Source of the DNA: Neokomagataea anthophila | GTDB lineage: Bacteria > Pseudomonadota > Alphaproteobacteria > Acetobacterales > Acetobacteraceae | Reading direction: 5' to 3' | Length of the DNA stretch: 64,000 bases | Assembly: GCF_018122595.1 (NCBI RefSeq) | Contig: NZ_JAGRQH010000008.1 | Location: forward strand, 41,938 to 105,937 | In this document: positions 42,758-51,538 of the stretch, one piece after another | How the letters are laid out: every line of letters begins with the position of its first letter | How positions within the stretch are numbered: position 1 is the first letter of the stretch | Position numbers and translations under genes: made by a program | Notes under the pieces: generated by a model | What the model was told of the DNA's origin: nothing | Database searches by the model: none | The model's input: only the letters and a program-made list of their open reading frames with translations

Positions 42758-44122
42758 ATGACAATCAATACCCACGTGATCGCGTCAGAGCGGCATCCAG
42801 TTGATCAGGTGCCATCTTGGTGGAAGACAATTGCTTTTGGCTTGCAGCATGTACTGACATTTTATGCTGCTGCTGTAGCCGTTCCGGTTCTTTTAGCGAG
42901 TGCATTAAAGCTTCCTAAAGATGTTTTAGAGCACTTGATTAGTGCAGATTTATTTACGTGTGGTATTGCTTCTCTTATTCAAGCGGTGGGTATCGGGCGG
43001 ATTGGGGTACGGCTTCCTCTGCTTCAAGGAGTATCATTTACATCTTTGGCACCAATGATTGCTATTGGCGCGTCGGGGCACGGAGGAGTGGATGGGCTTC
43101 GTGATGTGTATGGATCTGTCATAGCGTCGGGTATAATTACGTTTTTTATTGCTCCATGGTTTGCTAAATTGGCACGTTTTTTGCCGCCTGTTGTTACAGG
43201 AACGGTTATTCTTGTGATCGGTATTACTCTTCTACCAGTTGCAACGAATGATATTTTTGCAGATAGTGTAGTTGTTGGGGGGCATGGTTATTTAAAGGGA
43301 TTATATTACGGACTTGGAACATTGTTGTGTGTTCTTACAATACAAAAATTAGGTAGAGGATTTTTCTCAAGTATTGCGGTTCTTATTGGGCTAATTATTG
43401 GGACCGCGGTGGCCTGGTTCGCAGGAGATGCGCACTTTTCTGATGTTGCGAGATCTGAAAACTTTGCGATGACTACGCCTTTTTATTTTGGTCTGCCGCA
43501 TTTCCAGATTATTCCTATTCTGTCGATCACCATTGTTATGATGGTAAGCTTGATGGAAACCTGCGGTAATCTTTATGCCGTTGGAGAAATTGTGGATAAA
43601 CCTATCACACGGCGTGATATTGTTAGCGCAGTAAGAGCTGATGGATTGGCGACATGTCTGGGGGGGATTTTTAATTCCTTTCCTTATACATGTTTTGCAG
43701 AAAATGTTGGTTTGGTGCGTTTGACGCAGGTAAAAAGCCGTTGGGTTGTAGCAACTGCTGCGTGCATTATGATTATTTTAGGGTGTATCCCGAAGCTTTC
43801 AGCAATTGTTGCGGGTATTCCTTTAGCCGTTCTTGGCGGTGCATCATTGGCGATGTTTGCTGCTGTTGCGGTCGTCGGGGTTCAAATGTTATCGCGTGCG
43901 CGTCTGGATCGGCCCAATAATGTTATTATCGTTGGGACCAGTTTAGCGCTTTCATCTTTGATGACAACGCAGCCGCATTTGATTGCTGATTTTCCTAGTT
44001 GGGCCCAAGTTATTTTTGGTAGTGGTATTCCTGTAGGGGCATTCTCAGCATTGGTTTTGCATATTTTGTTTAATTGTTTGCCGTCACGGAACTCTGGTCA
44101 ACATTTAGACACAGCAGATTAA
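42758..44122 (+). CDS. NCS2-family purine (urate/xanthine) permease
   Basis: A 454-residue inner-membrane transporter of the nucleobase-cation symporter-2 family. About 12-14 hydrophobic helices can be traced. Conserved elements are GLQHVLTFYAAAVAVP near the N-terminus, LPLLQGVSFTSLAPM (about 86-100) and SLMETCGNLYAVGEIVDKP. It starts six bases after uraH. Its placement with uraD and uraH makes urate or xanthine the most likely substrate rather than uracil. Confidence 0.9.
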   Translation: MTINTHVIASERHPVDQVPSWWKTIAFGLQHVLTFYAAAVAVPVLLASALKLPKDVLEHLISADLFTCGIASLIQAVGIGRIGVRLPLLQGVSFTSLAPMIAIGASGHGGVDGLRDVYGSVIASGIITFFIAPWFAKLARFLPPVVTGTVILVIGITLLPVATNDIFADSVVVGGHGYLKGLYYGLGTLLCVLTIQKLGRGFFSSIAVLIGLIIGTAVAWFAGDAHFSDVARSENFAMTTPFYFGLPHFQIIPILSITIVMMVSLMETCGNLYAVGEIVDKPITRRDIVSAVRADGLATCLGGIFNSFPYTCFAENVGLVRLTQVKSRWVVATAACIMIILGCIPKLSAIVAGIPLAVLGGASLAMFAAVAVVGVQMLSRARLDRPNNVIIVGTSLALSSLMTTQPHLIADFPSWAQVIFGSGIPVGAFSALVLHILFNCLPSRNSGQHLDTAD

Positions 44123-44134
44123 AATATATTATTT

Positions 44135-44172
44135 ATTGCTCGGCTAAAATGAAAATATTTTAGCAGAGCAAT
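44135..44172. terminator. convergent terminator between the purine and heme loci
   Basis: ATTGCTC-GGCTAAAAT (44135-44150) pairs with ATTTTAGC-GAGCAAT (44157-44172), with one internal mismatch. It lies between two converging genes and has A/T runs on both sides. Confidence 0.65.
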
Positions 44173-44179
44173 AGAAGCT

Positions 44180-46288
44180 TTAGCGTGATAGGGCGAAGTT
44201 CAAGCCACTCATAACGGTTAGGCCTTGGTTGGGTATGGCTGCAAGGGAGCTTGCATAATATTGACGATTGGTAACATTGCTAGCGCTTGTTGAAAGCTGA
44301 ATTTGTTTCGTAATTTGCCAATCACCAAACAGATCAAATACGACATAGCCAGCGCGCATTTTTGCGAGACCAGTTTCAGCGCTTGGTTGCCCTGCCGTAT
44401 GTGTTGCAGCACGAACGCGTGCCCCAATGGTGACTTTTTTGTCCCAGAAATGAACGCCTAGAGTACCGTCCATGACAGAGCGGGGAGGGGTGGTAACGAT
44501 TTGGTCATATCCTGTATAATCTGCCTGTGGCAGTTTGGTTGTGGTATTGGTGTAAGATAGAGAGGCAAAAATTCGTGGTGTATCGTACTTGATTTGTCCT
44601 TCAAAACCACTGGTATGCGTGGTTCCGGAGATGTTTTGGAAGAAATAACCATAAGTTGGAATGTAAGGGCGAGTACGTGTCGGGTGAATAACGAGAGTTT
44701 GTCCAATATAATTGCGAATGCCTGTATCAAAGACATCCCCTGAGAATGTTAAGTGGTCACGGTCAGTTAAGATGTCAGAGTAATGCAGCTTTGCGCCAAC
44801 TTCCCATCCATGAGTTCTTTCTGGGTTCAGGTCTGGGTTGGGGATAAATTTTAGGAAGCCAAGGCCTGGGTGGGAGCCTGCGTAAAGTGTTTCTGTTGTA
44901 GCTGGGGGGCGGAAGCCTAACCCGTAATTAGCATAAAGTTGGAGCCCTTTGAGCGGGTTGACGGACAGGGTGACTTTGGGGTTCACGGCATCAGCGCTTT
45001 TATTAACATTGAAATGTCCAGCGGAAACGCGTGTGAAGCCTGATGCTTCATTTACGCCATTACCAGATAGGCGGTAGGCGTCATACCGCAGCGCCCCGGT
45101 GAGTTGGATAATTTTCCATGCCATTGTTGCTTGTGTAAATGCTGAACCGACGGCACGATTTCCGCTTGGTGTGGCGCCTGTATAGCCTGTTTTATCTGTT
45201 GTATTGATATGGTCGTGGTAATATTCCCCCCCATAATCGAGAGCAATATTAATGGGGCCGGTGTGCAGGCGGGAGGTATTATCTGCTTCAAAACCTAAAG
45301 TTGTAAGATTGTAATGCGTTAAATTCGCAGCAGCAATGGTCATTGCGCGGAAAGATGGAGTGGCATTCGACATGCCCGTTGTGACGACATACCCTTTAAG
45401 GTGTAGTGCGATGAGTGGGTTATCGTGGGGTGTAAAGCGGTACTCGATATTTCCTGTGTTGTTTTGGACGGCATTGGCAGTGGCAATACCACTGGACCCG
45501 ACACCAAACTGGTTATGATAAATTACGGTTCCTAATTTTAAGCTCTGGTCAATTCCAGGAGTGATATCAATTTTAAATAAACCAGACTGTAAGCGCTGGA
45601 AGGTCTGGGCAATACGGTTTCCGTTACCGTCTGCATAATCACCAGAGCTACGCATTGAGAAGGCAGCTGCTATACTGAGCCAGTCGGTAATATGTGTTGC
45701 ACCTCCAATCATTCCTGATCCGCCATAGTTATTGGTTCCACCAATAGCTCGTGCTTGGACGCCGTAACGTCGGCCTGCTTCAATGAGGTCACTGACGTCA
45801 AGCGTATGTAGATTCAGGGCACCTGCGATAGCGCCGGCACCATCTGCGGTAGCGACCGTGCCACGTTGAACATCAAGGCCAGCAAGTAGGGCTGGGTCAA
45901 CATAGACACTACCGTCTGCGCCGTGGCCGCTTTCTTGGAAATTCTGACGAGCGCCGTCAATCATGACATTGACGCGTCCGAAGTCTTGCATGCCGCGTAT
46001 TGATACAGCGAGTGAGGGCGTTCCATCGTTTTGGAAGAATACCCCCGGCACGCCTGTTAAAATGGAGTAGGGCTCGTTGGGTTGTACGCGGAGTAAGTCT
46101 TGGCGTGTTTGGTGTGAGGTTGCTTGTGGTACTTCAATTGTAGTGGTTTTTGCTCGAACCGATACCTTGCCAAAACGAAGGGGGTTGGTTTGTGATGTGA
46201 TGATTGTGGAAGAATCTGCAAAGGCTTGTGTGCTGCATAGGGCTATGGTTGCAGCGGTTAAGCTTAATATATGACGGAAATTAGACAT
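44180..46288 (-). CDS. hmuR: TonB-dependent heme receptor
   Basis: A 702-residue outer-membrane receptor. A signal peptide is clear (MSNFRHILSLTAATIALCSTQAFA). The plug has GVPGVFFQNDGTPSLAVSIRG, and the barrel carries the heme-receptor motifs FRPP (family FRAP) and NPDL (family NPNL). It is divergent from hmuTUV with a Fur-like box between them. The barrel ends in LNFALSR rather than the usual terminal aromatic residue, a small oddity. Confidence 0.88.
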   Translation of the reverse strand: MSNFRHILSLTAATIALCSTQAFADSSTIITSQTNPLRFGKVSVRAKTTTIEVPQATSHQTRQDLLRVQPNEPYSILTGVPGVFFQNDGTPSLAVSIRGMQDFGRVNVMIDGARQNFQESGHGADGSVYVDPALLAGLDVQRGTVATADGAGAIAGALNLHTLDVSDLIEAGRRYGVQARAIGGTNNYGGSGMIGGATHITDWLSIAAAFSMRSSGDYADGNGNRIAQTFQRLQSGLFKIDITPGIDQSLKLGTVIYHNQFGVGSSGIATANAVQNNTGNIEYRFTPHDNPLIALHLKGYVVTTGMSNATPSFRAMTIAAANLTHYNLTTLGFEADNTSRLHTGPINIALDYGGEYYHDHINTTDKTGYTGATPSGNRAVGSAFTQATMAWKIIQLTGALRYDAYRLSGNGVNEASGFTRVSAGHFNVNKSADAVNPKVTLSVNPLKGLQLYANYGLGFRPPATTETLYAGSHPGLGFLKFIPNPDLNPERTHGWEVGAKLHYSDILTDRDHLTFSGDVFDTGIRNYIGQTLVIHPTRTRPYIPTYGYFFQNISGTTHTSGFEGQIKYDTPRIFASLSYTNTTTKLPQADYTGYDQIVTTPPRSVMDGTLGVHFWDKKVTIGARVRAATHTAGQPSAETGLAKMRAGYVVFDLFGDWQITKQIQLSTSASNVTNRQYYASSLAAIPNQGLTVMSGLNFALSR

Positions 46289-46361
46289 ATCTGATCAATC
46301 CTAGAATGCAAAACGTCTAAAGAGACGGGTTCCCTTCAGTTAGTGCGAATAAGTTGCACTT

Positions 46362-46382
46362 GCAATGATAATAATTCTCATT
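46362..46382. promoter_or_regulatory. Fur-box-like operator
   Basis: GCAATGATAATAATTCTCATT strongly resembles the GATAATGATAATCATTATC Fur consensus. It lies between the divergent heme receptor (start 46288) and hmuT (start 46420). Iron-responsive repression of both directions is the natural reading. Confidence 0.75.
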
Positions 46383-46419
46383 TAGATGATCCGTAGATTT
46401 TTTCTGGAGGGGATAAATC

Positions 46420-47370
46420 ATGCTCATACGTTCTCTGTCCCGCAGAAAACTGTTGCTTTCTATGATGGGCTCTATGTGTGGAGTGCTTGCTGCTGGCAGT
46501 TTGAAGCAGGCATGGGCGGAAGGTGAGGGGCGAGAAGGCGTACGGCGCATGATGACTGATGCGCGTGGGCGTCAGATTACAGTAGAGGCCGCCCATAAAA
46601 TTGTGTGTATCGGCGGTACCATTACCGAGACATTATATGAGCTTGGCGCTGAAGGCCGTATTGTTGCGGTTGATAGTACATCGACCCGCCCGGAAGCTGC
46701 TTTACGCGAGAAAAAGTCTTTGGGCTATATGCGTATGATTTCGGCAGAGAGTGTTCTGTCGTTAGAGCCAGACCTGATTATTGCAATGAATGATGCTGGT
46801 CCACCAGCAGCGATGTCCCAGTTGATTGCATCTCGTGTGCCTATTGTTTTCGTGGATGCAACGCCATCTATCGAGGCAATTATAGGGCGAACACGCTTTT
46901 TGGGGCAGTTAATCGGTGCCGAAAAAGCAGGGGAAATATTATCGTCCCGGATTAGTGAACGTTTTAATGCATTAGCACAATGGCGTACGGAGCATGCGGT
47001 TGCGAGACGTATTTTGTTTGTTATGCGTATGACCAATGGGCATCCTATGGTGGCTGGGCAAGGCACAGCCGCGGATGCCGTTATTCATCTCGCTGGAGCA
47101 ATAAATGCAGGCTCTTCTTTGCAGGGGTATAAAATTGTTGGGGATGAAGCGCTAATAACACTTCAGCCGGATATCGTTTTGATTATGGCGCAAGGCGCAG
47201 AGAGTATTGAGTCTGAATTGCGTAAAGACCCTAGCTTTTTATTGACCCCAGCAGGGAGACAAAATGCCATTATTTCAATGGAGGGTGAACGTCTTTTAGG
47301 GTTTGGTCCACATACACCAGATGCTGCGTTAGATTTAGCGCAGAAAATTACTGTTGCTTTGCCTTTATGA
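46420..47370 (+). CDS. hmuT: hemin ABC transporter substrate-binding protein HmuT
   Basis: A 316-residue periplasmic heme-binding protein of the BtuF/HmuT fold. The N-terminus SRRKLLLSMMGSMCGVLAAG looks like a twin-arginine or Sec signal. The start has GGAGGGG eight bases upstream. Conserved segments are IVCIGGTITETLYELG (about 62-77) and SLEPDLIIAM. The stop overlaps hmuU by four bases (ATGA), giving a coupled hmuTUV operon. Confidence 0.9.
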   Translation: MLIRSLSRRKLLLSMMGSMCGVLAAGSLKQAWAEGEGREGVRRMMTDARGRQITVEAAHKIVCIGGTITETLYELGAEGRIVAVDSTSTRPEAALREKKSLGYMRMISAESVLSLEPDLIIAMNDAGPPAAMSQLIASRVPIVFVDATPSIEAIIGRTRFLGQLIGAEKAGEILSSRISERFNALAQWRTEHAVARRILFVMRMTNGHPMVAGQGTAADAVIHLAGAINAGSSLQGYKIVGDEALITLQPDIVLIMAQGAESIESELRKDPSFLLTPAGRQNAIISMEGERLLGFGPHTPDAALDLAQKITVALPL

Positions 47371-48353
47371 AGCTTTTTCGTTTTTCGGTCACGCAATGGT
47401 TTCTGTTTTTACTTGCGAGCTTAGCTTTGGCGGTTGGCGTGTCTCTTATGACGGGCGCTATGGGGTTTGGCGTGCCTAAAGGGCCAAATGGATGGGTGGT
47501 TTTAACACAGATCAGAGGCCCCCGCGTGTTTCTCGCGGTATTAACGGGGGCTGTGCTGGCTGTATCTGGCGCAGTGATGCAGGGGTTGTTTCGTAACCCG
47601 CTTGCGGACCCGGGTTTGGTTGGCGTCTCTTCCGGAGCTGCTTTGGGCGCGGCTTTAGTCATTGTGTGCTTGGGAAACACTCTTTCCATGTGGAGTGTTC
47701 CAATAGGGGGCATGATTGGAGGGCTTTTAACAACGTTGTTATTGTACTGCTTTGCAACGCGAAGAGGCATAACATCTACAGGAATGATTATTCTTTCTGG
47801 GGTAGCGCTTAGTGCCTTTGCAGGGGCCATTACAGGAATTTTGGTTTTTCGTGCGAATGATACGGCATTGCGGGATCTTACATTTTGGACGATGGGAAGC
47901 TTAGCGGGTTCTGATTGGATGCGCGTTGTAATTTTATTGCCATTTTTTGTTGTATCATTCCTTCTTTTTATAAGTATTAATCGATCTCTTAATGCTATTT
48001 TACTTGGAGATATTGATGCGGCGCTGATGGGGTTTCGTGTTGAACGCACCAAAAAAATAGCCATCCTAGGAGTGGCTTTGGCGATTGGTCCGTTAGTATC
48101 TTTTGTCGGTGTTATAGGCTTTATTGGTGTTGTGGTGCCTCATTTGGTGCGGTTAATAACGGGACCGGACCACCGTTTGGTTTTGCCTGGAAGTGCTCTG
48201 TTAGGGGCAATTTTATTGCTAATAGCAGACACGCTAGCACGGGTTATTGCTATTCCTGCTGACGTGCCTGTTGGTGTGGTAACAGCAGCAATCGGTGCTC
48301 CAATGTTTGCATGGCTTCTTCTTAAAACACGAGACCTTGGAGAAGTAGGCTGA
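47367..48353 (+). CDS. hmuU: hemin ABC transporter permease HmuU
   Basis: A 328-residue FecCD-family inner-membrane permease with about ten hydrophobic helices. The conserved GAVLAVSGAVMQGLFRNPLADPGLVG (about 61-86 region, shown in part) and VGFIGVVVPHLVR-like segment (here GVIGFIGVVVPHLVRLI) are diagnostic. Its stop overlaps the hmuV start (TGATG). Confidence 0.93.
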   Translation: MKLFRFSVTQWFLFLLASLALAVGVSLMTGAMGFGVPKGPNGWVVLTQIRGPRVFLAVLTGAVLAVSGAVMQGLFRNPLADPGLVGVSSGAALGAALVIVCLGNTLSMWSVPIGGMIGGLLTTLLLYCFATRRGITSTGMIILSGVALSAFAGAITGILVFRANDTALRDLTFWTMGSLAGSDWMRVVILLPFFVVSFLLFISINRSLNAILLGDIDAALMGFRVERTKKIAILGVALAIGPLVSFVGVIGFIGVVVPHLVRLITGPDHRLVLPGSALLGAILLLIADTLARVIAIPADVPVGVVTAAIGAPMFAWLLLKTRDLGEVG

Positions 48354-49138
48354 TGTTGTGCCTTAAACATGTCTCCTGTCATGTGGCGGAACGGGTGCTG
48401 TTGAATGATATTTCTGTAACGGTCAGTGCTGGTGAAATCGTTGCTGTTGTTGGAAAAAATGGTGCTGGGAAAAGTACCCTTTTAAAGGTCGCCAGTGGTT
48501 TGCTCAGGCCTGCTGTTGGCGAGGTGATGCTAGATGGTCAATGTGTGTATCAACTCTGCGCTAAAGAACTCTCAAAACGGCGCGGAATGTTAATGCAGGA
48601 AACGCCGATGCGTGCCTCTTTTACAGTTGAGCAAGTTGTAGGCATGGGACTTATGTCATGTTTTTTGGCTCAACGTATAAAAATTGTGGATGAGCAAATA
48701 GCTCGGGTTGGCCTGACTCATTTAGCACAACGGGATATTATGAGCTTATCAGGGGGCGAACGGCAACGTGCACATTTGGCGCGTGTTTTGGCGCAATTAA
48801 AAGGTGGATCTGAGGAGTGTAACCCTGGCCTTTTATTACTGGATGAACCCATTGCGGCGCAGGATTTTTCTCGACAAGGTTTGGTTTTTAAGTTGGCAAA
48901 AGAGCATGTGTCGCATGGGGGAGGCTGCTTGGTAGTACTTCATGATTTAAACTGGGCTGCTGCATGCGCAGATCGAATAGTGATGCTTTTGGAGGGAAGT
49001 ATTTATGCGCAAGGTCCACCGGAAGATATTTTGACCTCTAAGGCACTTTTAGATGTCTTTGATGTCAAGGTAACTGGTGTTTCTACGCATTGTGGAACCC
49101 AAAAACCATTTGTGATTCCGCATGACCTTAACAGTTAG
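48353..49138 (+). CDS. hmuV: hemin ABC transporter ATP-binding protein HmuV
   Basis: A 261-residue ABC ATPase. Walker A GKNGAGKST lies at about 37-45, the signature LSGGERQRAHLARVLA near 138-153, and Walker B LLLLDEPIAAQD near 162-173. It energises import of heme through HmuU. The stop is followed after 23 bases by a small ABM-domain gene in the same operon. Confidence 0.93.
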   Translation: MLCLKHVSCHVAERVLLNDISVTVSAGEIVAVVGKNGAGKSTLLKVASGLLRPAVGEVMLDGQCVYQLCAKELSKRRGMLMQETPMRASFTVEQVVGMGLMSCFLAQRIKIVDEQIARVGLTHLAQRDIMSLSGGERQRAHLARVLAQLKGGSEECNPGLLLLDEPIAAQDFSRQGLVFKLAKEHVSHGGGCLVVLHDLNWAAACADRIVMLLEGSIYAQGPPEDILTSKALLDVFDVKVTGVSTHCGTQKPFVIPHDLNS

Positions 49139-49161
49139 ATGCGTGCTTTAGAGGAAAATTT

Positions 49162-49479
49162 TTGATGTATATTGCTATGAATCGTTTCAAAGTTTCTCTG
49201 GATTGTGAAGAGGCTTTTGAAAGTCGCTGGTTGAATCGTGAAGTACTTTTGAAAAAAGTTCCAGGTTTTGTCTCTTTCCAATTTTTAAAAGGACCACGTA
49301 CTGAGAATTATACGCTGTATGTTTCTCATACTGTTTGGGAAAGTCATGATGCTTTTATGTTGTGGACACGTTCTGATCATTTTCGTCAAGCGCATGCTGC
49401 GGCAGGAGAAGGTAAAAAATTAACAATTAGTGCTCCTGTTTTTGAAGGTTTTTCAGTCCTTCAGAATATTGATGTTTAA
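49162..49479 (+). CDS. ABM-domain protein, candidate heme-degrading monooxygenase (IsdG/HmoA-like)
   Basis: A 105-residue single-domain antibiotic-biosynthesis-monooxygenase protein. The YIAMNRFKV start, KKVPGFVSFQFLKG and the W-x-S-x-x-AF element (ESHDAFMLWTRSDHFRQAHA) resemble IsdG/HmoA heme-degrading enzymes, with a potential axial His near 75-80. Being directly downstream of hmuV makes heme iron release in the cytoplasm likely. Proof of activity is not in the sequence. Confidence 0.75.
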   Translation: MMYIAMNRFKVSLDCEEAFESRWLNREVLLKKVPGFVSFQFLKGPRTENYTLYVSHTVWESHDAFMLWTRSDHFRQAHAAAGEGKKLTISAPVFEGFSVLQNIDV

Positions 49480-50194
49480 CCGAAAAGAAAATCTATCTGT
49501 AAATCTCACGCATCTTTATTGGGTGCGTGAGGCTAAGCGTAAATTATGGCGCAATGCGTTTTATGCAGCGCTATGTTTGATATGCTTATTTTTTTTATTT
49601 TTCTATTTTGGAAAATTTAATCAAAATTATATTGAGGGCAATCATAAAGAAAGATCTATTATGGTTGTTAGTAGTTATTCATATATTTTTGAAAAAAAAG
49701 ATACAGAAAACCCCTTTCGCCCAAAAATGATTAGTATTGAAAATACTAATTTTATAATCCCTATTCCTAATATCAAAAATAATAATTCTATTAAACACCC
49801 CATGCATAAGCCTATGAATGAAAAAAAAGAAAGTAGTAAGGTTAGCGTACCATTAGAAAATTTTCGCTCACCGCCTAAAATCAGCAGGGCAGTAGCCACG
49901 AAAAAAAATGAATGGCAGAAATTGATAATGGAGCGTTTTAATAATTTTCGCTTATACCCTAATGAAGCACGCATAAATCATGATGAAGGTACAACTGTTC
50001 TATGTTTGAGTATTGATCGTAATGGTAACTTATTGAAGGTTATGATAGATCAAACATCTGGGTCATCTATTCTAGATGATGAGGCGTTACATTTGGCTTA
50101 TCGTGTTGCTCCTCTTTATCCGCCACCTGAGAGTGTTGTCGGTGATCCTGTGGTCATTATGATTCCGGTTGATTTTCAATTGGATAATAATTGA
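49472..50194 (+). CDS. tonB: TonB-like energy transducer
   Basis: A 240-residue protein. One N-terminal membrane helix (about 27-44, LCLICLFFLFFYF) is followed by a polar Lys/Asn-rich spacer. A C-terminal TonB domain contains YPNEARINHDEGTTVLCLSID and LYPPPESVVGDPVVIMIPVDF. Start ATG 49472 overlaps the preceding gene by eight bases. The spacer lacks the usual Pro-Glu/Pro-Lys repeats and the DNA is unusually A+T-rich. It likely serves the heme receptor across from it. No exbB or exbD is in the window. Confidence 0.8.
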   Translation: MFNRKENLSVNLTHLYWVREAKRKLWRNAFYAALCLICLFFLFFYFGKFNQNYIEGNHKERSIMVVSSYSYIFEKKDTENPFRPKMISIENTNFIIPIPNIKNNNSIKHPMHKPMNEKKESSKVSVPLENFRSPPKISRAVATKKNEWQKLIMERFNNFRLYPNEARINHDEGTTVLCLSIDRNGNLLKVMIDQTSGSSILDDEALHLAYRVAPLYPPPESVVGDPVVIMIPVDFQLDNN

Positions 50195-50374
50195 TATTAT
50201 CATTTTTTAAAAATTGTTGGATTTTGTTTTTATTTTTCTCTTAAATCAGAGCTTATTTTTGTGAATATGTCTGTATTTTTCAGAAATAGTTGTTTTATTA
50301 GTTTATTGTATGCATGAGAAAAAGCAATTTGCCCTTGCTGTGGTTAATATTTTGGTAAAAACGGTATTTTCTCA

Positions 50375-50429
50375 ATCGATATCTTTTTTATAACAATATC
50401 GATCTAACTGACACAACGCTGTCAGTTAG
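50375..50429. promoter_or_regulatory. two adjacent inverted repeats, candidate operators for the WYL regulator
   Basis: ATCGATAT (50375-50382) pairs with ATATCGAT (50396-50403). It is followed immediately by a perfect 10-bp repeat, CTAACTGACA (50404-50413) with TGTCAGTTAG (50420-50429), spaced by six bases. The second ends 49 bases before the first gene of an operon that encodes a DNA-binding regulator. No T tract follows, so these are not terminators. The rest of 50195-50478 is A+T-rich without other recognisable features. Confidence 0.6.
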
Positions 50430-50478
50430 GGTGTGATAGCCATGTGGTTGTAAAAACGAACGAAAAAGGACATTTTGT

Positions 50479-50766
50479 ATGGCCATCATTGAGCTTTCAA
50501 CATTTAGCCTTAAACCTGAAATTGAGGAATCAACATTCCTTGAGGCTCTAGCTCAGAGTGATGCATGGTTAGCCCGTCAGCCGGGGTTTATTCGTCGTAG
50601 TTATGGTTGTGGCGAACTTGGTTGGGTTGATTATGTTGAATATGAAAGTTTGGAGAGTGCAAAAAGTATTAACCAGCGTTTTCTCAGTGCCTCTGAGGCG
50701 CAGGCTTTTATGGGTGCCATAGATTTTCCTACCGTAGAAATGCGCCACTTTGATCTGAAGTTATGA
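50479..50766 (+). CDS. small ABM-like dimeric alpha/beta-barrel protein
   Basis: A 95-residue protein of the antibiotic biosynthesis monooxygenase-like fold. ESTFLEALAQSDAWLARQPGF and YVEYESLESAKSINQRFL fit that fold. No catalytic residue can be assigned. It is the first gene of an operon with a WYL regulator three bases downstream, and may be a sensor or small-molecule enzyme under that regulator. Confidence 0.7.
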   Translation: MAIIELSTFSLKPEIEESTFLEALAQSDAWLARQPGFIRRSYGCGELGWVDYVEYESLESAKSINQRFLSASEAQAFMGAIDFPTVEMRHFDLKL

Positions 50767-50769
50767 GCG

Positions 50770-51471
50770 ATGCGCCGCGCCGATCGTCTTTTCGAAATAC
50801 TGCAAATGTTGCGGGGAGGGCGGCTTAGAACGGCGAGTGAAATTGCTGAAGCGCTTGAGGTATCAACACGGACAATCTGGCGTGATGTCGCTGATTTACA
50901 GGCTCAGGGTGTGCCTGTCGCGGGAGAGCGTGGCGTCGGTTATGTGCTGCAAGAGGGCTATTTTCTGCCGCCTTTGGGTTTAACCGGGGAGGAAATGGAA
51001 GCATTACTCTGGGGGGTACATCTGGTGGGTTCTTTGGCGGATGATGCGTTGGCCCAAGCTGCACGTGAGCTTCAGGTAAAAATTCTTGCGGTTTCGCCAG
51101 AAGATAAAAGGTTGAATACGCCTACAATGGCTGCTTACCCAGCATCATCTATTAAAGCCGCAGGTGCTTTTATGGCTGTAATTCGTGATGCCATAAGGAA
51201 AAAACATAAGCTCTCTATTTCGTATCGCAGTTTAAAAGAAGAGGAAACGAACCGTGTGGTGAGACCGCTTAACTTGGAGTTTTGGGGGCAGGTTTGGACA
51301 TTATCTGCGTGGTGCGAAGCGCGGTCAGATTTTCGTCTCTTCCGCTGTGACCGAATGATTGAGGTGACCATGCTTTTAGAGCGGTTTCGTGATGAGCCAG
51401 GTAAACGTTTTGCAGATCTTTTGGCGAAAGTCGATAAGGACAAGATCGTAGATACGTATTCTAAAACATAA
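50770..51471 (+). CDS. YafY-like WYL-domain transcriptional regulator
   Basis: A 233-residue regulator. An N-terminal HTH_11 helix-turn-helix (RADRLFEILQMLRGGRLRTA, EVSTRTIWRDVADLQAQG) spans about 1-55. A WYL domain follows (about 135-210, LSISYRSLKEEETNRVVRPL ... GQVWTLSAWCEARSDFRLFR). ATG 50770 lies three bases after the ABM gene. A perfect inverted repeat upstream of the operon is the likely autoregulatory site. Effector unknown. Confidence 0.9.
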   Translation: MRRADRLFEILQMLRGGRLRTASEIAEALEVSTRTIWRDVADLQAQGVPVAGERGVGYVLQEGYFLPPLGLTGEEMEALLWGVHLVGSLADDALAQAARELQVKILAVSPEDKRLNTPTMAAYPASSIKAAGAFMAVIRDAIRKKHKLSISYRSLKEEETNRVVRPLNLEFWGQVWTLSAWCEARSDFRLFRCDRMIEVTMLLERFRDEPGKRFADLLAKVDKDKIVDTYSKT

Positions 51472-51538
51472 ACATTTTGGGGTTTCTGAGCCTTGAGGCA
51501 GGCCCAGAACAGTTTGGTTTCATAACAAATAAAAATGC

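Noticed and set aside
47348..48064. 238-codon minus-strand frame inside hmuU
   Set aside because: It is a shadow of the permease gene; the product is low in hydrophobic or domain structure and lacks a ribosome-binding site.
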